Shown piece by piece: positions 31,321-36,790 of a stretch of DNA of 36,790 nt. The notes beneath the pieces are model-generated. The model was not told the DNA's origin. It searched no databases and saw only the letters and a program-made list of their open reading frames with translations. The position numbers and the translations under genes are program-made. The DNA comes from an uncultured Collinsella sp. (GTDB lineage Bacteria; Actinomycetota; Coriobacteriia; Coriobacteriales; Coriobacteriaceae): assembly GCA_902496945.1 (NCBI GenBank), contig CABVDE010000019.1, positions 1 through 36,790 on the forward strand, given 5' to 3'. Within the stretch, counting starts at the first letter, position 1, and every line of letters begins with the position of its first letter.

Positions 31321-31725
31321 ATGGCTACTGCTAAGAAGAACGTTCGCGCTGCCCGTCTGAAGCGCGCGGACCGTAAGAACATTTCCGTGGGCCAGGCTCA
31401 CATTCGTTCTACGTTCAACAACACGATCGTTTCGATCACCGATCCCCAGGGCAACGTCATTTCCTGGAAGTCGGCTGGCCAGGTGGGCTTCAAGGGCTCC
31501 CGTAAGTCCACGCCGTTCGCTGCCCAGATGGCTGCCGAGGCTGCTGCCAAGCAGGCCATGGAGCACGGCATGAAGAAGGTTTCCGTCTTCGTCAAGGGCC
31601 CCGGCTCCGGTCGTGAGACCGCTATCCGCTCCCTCCAGGCTGCTGGCCTCGAGGTCTCGAGCATCCAGGACAAGACCCCCATCCCGCACAACGGCTGCCG
31701 CCCCAAGAAGCGTCGCCGCGTGTAA
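31321..31725 (+). CDS. rpsK: 30S ribosomal protein S11
   Basis: 134 residues, typical. HIRSTFNNTIVSITDPQGN and the ending TPIPHNGCRPKKRRRV are diagnostic. Part of the 30S platform near the mRNA exit. AAGGAG lies close upstream. Confidence 0.97.
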   Translation: MATAKKNVRAARLKRADRKNISVGQAHIRSTFNNTIVSITDPQGNVISWKSAGQVGFKGSRKSTPFAAQMAAEAAAKQAMEHGMKKVSVFVKGPGSGRETAIRSLQAAGLEVSSIQDKTPIPHNGCRPKKRRRV

Positions 31726-31744
31726 CTGAAAGGATCGTATCAAT

Positions 31745-32341
31745 ATGGCAATCGACAGGACTCCTGTTCTTAAGCGCTGCCGTCAGCTCGGGATCGATCC
31801 CGCTGAGCTCGGTTACAGCAGCAAGAAGGAATCTATCCGTCAGCCCAAGCGCCGTCGCAAGGAATCTGAGTACGGCATGCAGCTGCGCGAGAAGCAGAAG
31901 GTCAAGTTCATCTATGGCGTTCTGGAGAAGCAGTTCCACGGCTACTTCAACAAGGCCCGTAAGATGAACGGCGTCACCGGTGAGAACCTCATGATCATCC
32001 TTGAGTCTCGTCTCGACAACGTCGTCTTCCGTCTTGGCTTCGCCCGCACCCGCAAAGAGGCTCGTCAGTCCGTCCGTCACGGTCACTTCACCGTGAACGG
32101 CAAGCGCGTGGACATCCCATCCTACCGCGTCAAGGCCGGCGACGTCGTCGCTGTCGGCGAGAAGTTCCGTGACCTCCTCCCCATCAAGGAGGCCCTGATT
32201 TCCTCCGAGCGCTTTGAGGTCCCTGGCTGGCTCGAGGTCGATATCGAGAAGCTGTCTGGTAACGTGCTCGCTCTGCCGACGCGTGAGCAGATCAGCGGTG
32301 ATATCAACGAGCAGCTCATCGTCGAGCTCTACTCTAAGTAG
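31745..32341 (+). CDS. rpsD: 30S ribosomal protein S4
   Basis: 198 residues with an S4 RNA-binding domain (LESRLDNVVFRLGFARTRKEARQ, about residues 86-108). The N-terminus lacks the four-cysteine zinc site of the zinc form, so this is the zinc-free type even though S14, L24 and L36 here are zinc types. Nucleates 16S assembly and often represses the alpha operon. Confidence 0.97.
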   Translation: MAIDRTPVLKRCRQLGIDPAELGYSSKKESIRQPKRRRKESEYGMQLREKQKVKFIYGVLEKQFHGYFNKARKMNGVTGENLMIILESRLDNVVFRLGFARTRKEARQSVRHGHFTVNGKRVDIPSYRVKAGDVVAVGEKFRDLLPIKEALISSERFEVPGWLEVDIEKLSGNVLALPTREQISGDINEQLIVELYSK

Positions 32342-32373
32342 TCCATCCGGGCTGCTGAGGCTGGAGGTAATAC

Positions 32374-33315
32374 ATGTCAGAATTCATTAGGCCTCAGGTT
32401 CAGGTCGAAGAGATCAACGAGACGTCTGCTCGTGTCTCCGTCGAGCCGCTCGAGCGTGGCTACGGCGATACGCTGGGTAACTCCCTTCGTCGCGTTCTTC
32501 TGTCCTCACTCGAGGGTGCCGCCGTCGAGGCTATTCAGATCGATGGTGCGCAGCACGAGTTCATGACCATCCCTAACATGGTCGAGGATGTCACCGACAT
32601 CGTCCTGAATGTCAAGGGTCTTGTCTTCAGGGCTCTCGGCACGACCGACGAGGCGACCGCCACCATCTCGGTTGACGGCCCCTGCGAGGTCACCGGTGCG
32701 GACTTCTTTATTCCGTCCGAGTTTGAGCTGGTCAACCCCGAGCAGCACATTGCTACGCTCACCGAGGGTGGCCATCTCACCATGAGCATGCGCATCGGCT
32801 ATGGCCGCGGCTATGTCTCTGGCGAGGCCAACAAGCGCGACAACGATCCCATCGGTGTGATCCACGTCGACTCGCTGTACTCGCCCGTGTCCCGTTGCGC
32901 CAAGCTCGTTGAGGCTTGCCGTGTCGGTCAGCACACCGACTACGACCGCCTCGTCCTCGAGATCGAGACCAACGGTTCCATCGCCCCGCGCGACGCCGTG
33001 GTCCAGGCTGCCAATATCATCAACCAGCATATGGCCGCCTTTATGAACCTTGCCGAGACCCCCGAGGTCGAGGAGGAGGCTTCGATCTTCGCTCCCGAGG
33101 TCACCAACGACAACGCCGAGCTGGACAAGCAGATCGAGGATCTGGATCTTTCCGTCCGTTCCTACAACTGCCTTAAGCGCGCCAGCATTCACTCGGTCCG
33201 TCAGCTCGTTGAGTTCTCGGAGAACGATCTGCTCAACATCCGTAACTTCGGTGTTAAGTCGATCGAGGAAGTGAAGGACAAGCTTGAGTCCATGGGCCTG
33301 AGCCTGAAGGCTTAA
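32374..33315 (+). CDS. rpoA: RNA polymerase alpha subunit
   Basis: 313 residues. The N-terminal dimerisation domain has GYGDTLGNSLRRVLLSSLEGAAV; the C-terminal domain (about residues 245-313) with LDLSVRSYNCLKRA and NIRNFGVKSIEEVKDKL binds UP elements and activators. GGAGGTAA precedes the ATG. Standard place between rpsD and rplQ. Confidence 0.98.
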   Translation: MSEFIRPQVQVEEINETSARVSVEPLERGYGDTLGNSLRRVLLSSLEGAAVEAIQIDGAQHEFMTIPNMVEDVTDIVLNVKGLVFRALGTTDEATATISVDGPCEVTGADFFIPSEFELVNPEQHIATLTEGGHLTMSMRIGYGRGYVSGEANKRDNDPIGVIHVDSLYSPVSRCAKLVEACRVGQHTDYDRLVLEIETNGSIAPRDAVVQAANIINQHMAAFMNLAETPEVEEEASIFAPEVTNDNAELDKQIEDLDLSVRSYNCLKRASIHSVRQLVEFSENDLLNIRNFGVKSIEEVKDKLESMGLSLKA

Positions 33316-33345
33316 TGCTTCGCATATTTGAGGAGAAACTAGACC

Positions 33346-33828
33346 ATGCGTCACAACGTTAAGAAGGGCCTGAAGCTCGGCACCGATGCGAGCCACACCA
33401 AGGCCATGAAGAAGAGCCTGGCCAAGGCCCTCTTCGAGAACGACCGCATCAAGACCACCGAGACCCGCGCTAAGGCGCTGCGTTCGGTCGTCGAGCCGAT
33501 TATCACCTGGGCCAAGAAGGGCGACCTGCACTCTCGTCGTCTGGCCATCGCCAAGCTCGGCGACAAGCAGCTCGTTGCCGAGATCTTCGACAAGGCTGCC
33601 CAGGGCATGTGGCAGGATCGCAATGGCGGTTACACCCGCATCATGAAGCTCGGTAACCGTAAGGGTGACAACGCTCCCATCGTTATCATGGAGCTCGTCA
33701 CCGAGCCTTGCACGCCTAAGGCCAAGAAGGCTGCTCCGGCCCCCAAGAAGGCCGCTGCTCCCAAGAAGGTCGAGGCCGTCGAGGAGACCGCTGCCGAGGA
33801 GGCTCCTGCTGAGGAGACCGCTGAGTAG
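33346..33828 (+). CDS. rplQ: 50S ribosomal protein L17 with charged C-terminal tail
   Basis: 160 residues. The first 125 or so are normal L17 (KLGTDASHTKAMKKSLAKAL, ending MELVTEP). The last 35 are a low-complexity tail of Lys-Pro-Ala then Glu-Ala repeats, as in several Actinomycetota. The gene ends the alpha cluster, with a strong terminator 27 bases downstream. Confidence 0.96.
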   Translation: MRHNVKKGLKLGTDASHTKAMKKSLAKALFENDRIKTTETRAKALRSVVEPIITWAKKGDLHSRRLAIAKLGDKQLVAEIFDKAAQGMWQDRNGGYTRIMKLGNRKGDNAPIVIMELVTEPCTPKAKKAAPAPKKAAAPKKVEAVEETAAEEAPAEETAE

Positions 33829-33854
33829 ACATTCCGTCTGCATAGGCTATATTC

Positions 33855-33885
33855 GAGGGGTACGTTCGCGTACCCCTCTTTTTTT
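33855..33885 (+). terminator. Terminator of the alpha ribosomal operon
   Basis: Perfect ten-base stem GAGGGGTACG/CGTACCCCTC with a TTCG tetraloop, followed by seven Ts: a textbook rho-independent terminator. Confidence 0.95.
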
Positions 33886-33920
33886 GTCGCGATACCGTTG
33901 CTTGTTTGTTGGGAGCGCCC

Positions 33921-34745
33921 ATGACTGCGCCGTCTGATTTCAATTCGATTCCCGTGCTCGACGCCACCCTTGTATTTCGCGTGGCATATGATGGCTCGTC
34001 CTATAGCGGATTTGCCGAGCAGCCGGGACAGACGACGGTTGCGGGTGAGCTGCGTCGAGCCATCGAGACGCTGATTCGCCGCTCGATCGATCTGACGTGC
34101 GCGGGGCGTACCGATGCCGGCGTGCATGCCGTGGCTCAGTACATCAGCGTGCCCGTAACGGACGCTGAACTCGCCCTGACACGCCGTAGGTGGCTGCGGG
34201 CTATGGATGCCCTGTTGCCCAAAGATATCGCCATAAATGAGGTTTACAGGGCCCGTAAAGGCTTTTCTGCACGCTTTGACGCGCGTTCCCGTACGTATAC
34301 GTACCGCATTGCCGACCGTGATGCGCGACCCGTGCTGTCCCGCGGTGCCGTGTGGTGGCATCGCTATCCTTTGGATGTTGAAGCTATGTCTGCTGCCTGC
34401 CCCGCGCTGCTGGGCGAGCAGGACTTTAAAAGCTTTTGCAAGATTGCCTCGGCCGTTGGCAAGCCCACGCATCGCTGCGTGATGCGTGCCGAGTTTGGCC
34501 ATGAGGCTGCGTTTGGCGAGGACATCCTGACGTTTACCATTGAGGGCAATGCGTTTCTGCATTCGATGGTCCGTACGATCGTGGGCACGCTTGTCGAGAT
34601 TGGCATGCATCGTCGCGATCCCCAGTGGATGCGCGAAGTCATCGATGCCTGCGACCGTACCGCCGCGGGCCCCACGGCACCTGCCTGCGGCCTTACATTT
34701 ATGGGCGTGGACTACGATCCCGCCGAGCTTGTCGTGCTCGACTAG
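33921..34745 (+). CDS. truA: tRNA pseudouridine(38-40) synthase TruA
   Basis: 274 residues. The catalytic Asp lies in CAGRTDAGVHAVAQ; FRVAYDGSSYSGFAEQPGQTTV near the start and AFLHSMVRTIVGTLVEIG are TruA hallmarks. The ATG at 33921, with GGGAG five bases upstream, is preferred to a TTG five codons earlier. It often follows rplQ in Gram-positive bacteria, as here. Confidence 0.95.
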   Translation: MTAPSDFNSIPVLDATLVFRVAYDGSSYSGFAEQPGQTTVAGELRRAIETLIRRSIDLTCAGRTDAGVHAVAQYISVPVTDAELALTRRRWLRAMDALLPKDIAINEVYRARKGFSARFDARSRTYTYRIADRDARPVLSRGAVWWHRYPLDVEAMSAACPALLGEQDFKSFCKIASAVGKPTHRCVMRAEFGHEAAFGEDILTFTIEGNAFLHSMVRTIVGTLVEIGMHRRDPQWMREVIDACDRTAAGPTAPACGLTFMGVDYDPAELVVLD

Positions 34746-34903
34746 GGGGCTCGACGCGCCGTACGTCGTCACCTGACATCTGTGCGCTGCGCGTGTGCAA
34801 CATCTGTTCTTGGCGTGCAATACAACCGGTGTCTCATTGCTTTTATTGCCGGGGTGTACCATGAACGACAGTTTGATTTATTGCTGTCGAGAGGACGGAT
34901 AAC

Positions 34904-35944
34904 TTGGTTCGACGTGGCTCGCATCCGCGACTTTCGGTGATCCTTGTGGTAGAAGGTTCGCCCAGCTATGCGATGCGTGCGCTCGAGAGTATCCAGAACC
35001 AAAACCTCTACGATTTGCAGATTGTCGTTGTCTGCCGCGATGTTGCGCCCGGTGTGCGCCATTCACTTCAGGTTGCTGCCGATAGGGACATTCATATTGA
35101 TTTGATTGACGTCGAGGACGCGACGCGCGGGGCTTGTCTTCGTGCCGGCTTTGCCGCCTCGCGCGGTTCTCAAATCATCGCTATGAACGCCGATGAGTGG
35201 TTTGCTCCGCAGTCTCTTTCCAAGATGGTCGATATTGCGTGCGATACCGCGGCAGACATAGTGTTCCCCACGGTGTCGCTCGACCGCTGTGATTCACATC
35301 GAGAGCGCCATTCGCGCGTCTTGGATGCTACTCATATTGCCATTGAAGACAAGTCTTCGATGGTGGCCGGGCTGCCTCAGTTGATTTTAGGCGGCTTGGT
35401 TGCTCAAGTCTCTGGAGTGATGTATAGCCGTTCGCTGTTTGAGGCATGCCTATCGCACGGCAAAGCGTACCGTACGGTTGAGTTTATGGCATATGCGCTC
35501 TCGCAGGTGCAGCGCGTCTCCGGATGCGGTGACGCTTGTTTCCACGCGGTGGCGCCTAAGCTTGCAGATGCCTTTGATCCCACCATGTATGCCAGGGTAT
35601 CCGATGACACCCGAGCGCTCGACGAGCTTGTGGACTCACTCTCGGAAGCAGATAGCGGTGGTCGGCTCAAGCTGGCAAGCCAAAAGTTCTACTTTGCCGG
35701 ACTGGTCGCCTGCATCGAGAATTTGTGTCTGAGCCCGTATGGGGTGTCGTCAATCGAGCGTTCCGCTCGCATGCGTGATATGCTCGAGGCGCCTCGAACC
35801 CGTCAGATGGTCGCCGCGCTCAAGGATAACCATCGCGGACTCGGTCTGTTGTTTGGGCCGATCGCCAGCGCCAAGCCCGCGCGCTGCGTGATGTGTACGC
35901 ACCTGGCGGCTTTTCTTAACCGGACGGGCGAAAAAACTGCCTAA
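34904..35944 (+). CDS. Family 2-like glycosyltransferase
   Basis: 346 residues. The N-terminal 120 residues resemble a GT-A fold of family 2: LSVILVVEGSPSYAMRALES, QIVVVCRDVAP, and AGFAASRGSQIIAMNADEWF, in which NADE takes the place of the usual DXD. The C-terminal 200 residues match nothing I recognise and contain no membrane helix. The start is a TTG at 34904 after GAGAGGA. The degenerate metal motif leaves activity uncertain. It stands alone between truA and argR. Confidence 0.7.
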   Translation: MVRRGSHPRLSVILVVEGSPSYAMRALESIQNQNLYDLQIVVVCRDVAPGVRHSLQVAADRDIHIDLIDVEDATRGACLRAGFAASRGSQIIAMNADEWFAPQSLSKMVDIACDTAADIVFPTVSLDRCDSHRERHSRVLDATHIAIEDKSSMVAGLPQLILGGLVAQVSGVMYSRSLFEACLSHGKAYRTVEFMAYALSQVQRVSGCGDACFHAVAPKLADAFDPTMYARVSDDTRALDELVDSLSEADSGGRLKLASQKFYFAGLVACIENLCLSPYGVSSIERSARMRDMLEAPRTRQMVAALKDNHRGLGLLFGPIASAKPARCVMCTHLAAFLNRTGEKTA

Positions 35945-36076
35945 ACGGCTCATTACGAAACAAACTTGCATAGAATTGTTTCGAAATGCGTTCTTATTCA
36001 CAAAAGCCTTCAAATAGCGCTAAACTATTCAATCACTGATTGATTGTCTCCGCCATCTTTTGGAGTGAGGGTTTGT

Positions 36077-36514
36077 ATGGCTAAAAAACGCAATGGGCGC
36101 CAGGATGCCATTAGAGATATTGTGCGCAATAAGGACGTCCGCACGCAGCGCGTGCTGGTCGATGAGCTCCGCGCTATGGGCTTTGATTGCACGCAGGCGA
36201 CTGTCTCTCGCGATATTGCCGATATGGGGCTGCGTAAGCTCCCTGAGGGCATCTATGTTCTGGCAGAGGACCTGCACCTGCAGCGTATGGTTTCCGAGCT
36301 CGTAACGGGTGTTCTGCGTACCGATAATCTGGTCATGATCAAGGCTCAGCCTGGCACGGCTTCCGGCATCGCCGCCGCCGTTGATGCGGCAGAGTTGCCC
36401 GATGTGCTCGGCTCGCTTGCCGGCAACGATACGATTTTGGTTATTGCCCAGACGGCTGAGGACGGCGAGCGTCTCGAGGCGCTGATCAATAAGCTGAGCA
36501 ATTCTCGCAAGTAG
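36077..36514 (+). CDS. argR: Arginine repressor
   Basis: 145 residues. N-terminal winged helix with FDCTQATVSRDIADMGLRKL (about residues 34-53) and a C-terminal oligomerisation and arginine-binding domain with GTASGIAAAVDAAELPDVLG. Start ATG at 36077 with GGAGTGAGG upstream. Controls arginine biosynthesis or catabolism; no arg genes are in the window. The 132-base AT-rich gap before it holds its promoter, but no clear pair of boxes. Confidence 0.93.
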   Translation: MAKKRNGRQDAIRDIVRNKDVRTQRVLVDELRAMGFDCTQATVSRDIADMGLRKLPEGIYVLAEDLHLQRMVSELVTGVLRTDNLVMIKAQPGTASGIAAAVDAAELPDVLGSLAGNDTILVIAQTAEDGERLEALINKLSNSRK

Positions 36515-36562
36515 GCGTGCGGGTCGTGCGCTCGGCACCGCGTGTACTGACATAGTGGCTTG

Positions 36563-36597
36563 TAAGGGGTATCGACGTTGGTCGGTACCCCTTTTTT
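36563..36597 (+). terminator. Terminator after argR
   Basis: AAGGGGTA.CGAC and GTCGGTACCCCTT pair around a short loop and end in a run of six Ts. Confidence 0.85.
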
Positions 36598-36636
36598 GCA
36601 GGTATAAAGACCGACCACCAGGTCGCTTCAAACTAA

Positions 36637-36674
36637 AAGGCCCCCGAGCAGTTCATAAGCTGCTTGGGGGCCTT
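36637..36674 (-). terminator. Terminator of the minus-strand gene at the window end
   Basis: AAGGCCCCC and GGGGGCCTT arms with inner AGCAG/CTGCT pairs form a long stem; on the minus strand it is followed by TTTAGTTT. It lies 23 bases after the stop of the minus-strand gene. Confidence 0.75.
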
Positions 36675-36696
36675 GTTGCTTATGGCCGGATGATTT

Positions 36697-36790
36697 CTAG
36701 CCGACCGTATCGTCAGGCGTGGGCGAGGGGTCGGGAGTAGGCGTAGGCGTAGGCGTAGGCGTAGGCGTAGGCGTGCCGCCATCGCCGCCG
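36697..36790 (-). CDS. C-terminal end of a Pro-Thr-repeat protein (partial)
   Basis: Reading the minus strand into the window gives GGDGG, then repeated Thr-Pro pairs, PDPSPTPDDTVG and a stop at 36697-36699. Such TP tails are common at the C-terminus of penicillin-binding proteins and other cell-wall proteins of Actinomycetota, but the domain part lies outside the window. The stop and the terminator behind it support a real gene. Confidence 0.6.
   Translation of the reverse strand, partial: GGDGGTPTPTPTPTPTPTPDPSPTPDDTVG
36737..36772. repeat. Hexanucleotide repeat (GTAGGC)6
   Basis: Six perfect copies of GTAGGC encode the Pro-Thr repeat of the partial minus-strand gene. Because the unit is two codons, gain or loss of units changes the tail length without shifting the frame. 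Confidence 0.9.

Noticed and set aside
36737..36772. CRISPR-like array.
   Set aside because: The six-base units are directly adjacent with no spacers and encode a Pro-Thr tail; no cas genes are in the window.

Overview
The window reads as chromosomal DNA of a high-GC Gram-positive gut anaerobe of the Coriobacteriia, most likely Collinsella or a close relative. This rests on the GC-rich codon use, the ribosomal protein gene order and sequences (zinc-ribbon S14, L24 and L36, L17 with an Ala/Lys/Glu tail), the SecY-Adk-Map-IF1 block, and a selenium/molybdenum cofactor set next to genes of the anaerobic purine-degradation type. The genus is an inference; no rRNA gene is present.

Layout. (1) 1-1067: end of the S10/spc ribosomal cluster (rpsQ, rplN, rplX), closed by a strong terminator at 1094-1130. 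(2) 1131-23961: 22.9 kb of non-ribosomal DNA sits exactly between rplX and rplE, which normally adjoin. It holds a Gfo/Idh/MocA oxidoreductase with a DeoR regulator; an RluA-type pseudouridine synthase with a U32 protein; ridA; two YheO/DauR-type regulators; a xanthine/uracil permease; an accessory stretch at 10.0-15.7 kb (ATPase-nuclease, small hydrophobic toxin-like gene with an antisense RNA, exonuclease, Abi/HEPN protein, gene fragments, repeats); a membrane protein; and a purine/diaminopropionate catabolic cluster. (3) 23962-33828: the rest of the spc and alpha clusters (rplE to rplQ, with secY, adk, map, infA, rpoA). (4) 33829-36790: truA, a glycosyltransferase, argR and the tail of a Pro-Thr-repeat protein.

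How it fits together. The permease would bring in purines. RidA would remove the reactive enamine made by enzymes such as diaminopropionate ammonia-lyase. mocA, yqeC, yqeB and the xdhC-like gene would mature a molybdenum hydroxylase encoded elsewhere. The four catabolic enzyme genes in the same cluster (dpaL/ygeX, ygeY, ygeW, dihydropyrimidinase) have all lost their central parts while their ends and the spaces between them remain, so the pathway looks dead here although the maturation genes are intact.

The best candidates for something undescribed are the 40-residue hydrophobic peptide at 12370-12492 with a convergent structured RNA (type I toxin-antitoxin layout), its toxin-less copy 2.2 kb upstream with a compensatory base change, related hairpin RNAs at 12.74 and 13.79 kb, and a set of long perfect or near-perfect palindromes in the island's gene gaps. 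No integrase, transposase, tRNA, rRNA or CRISPR array was seen.
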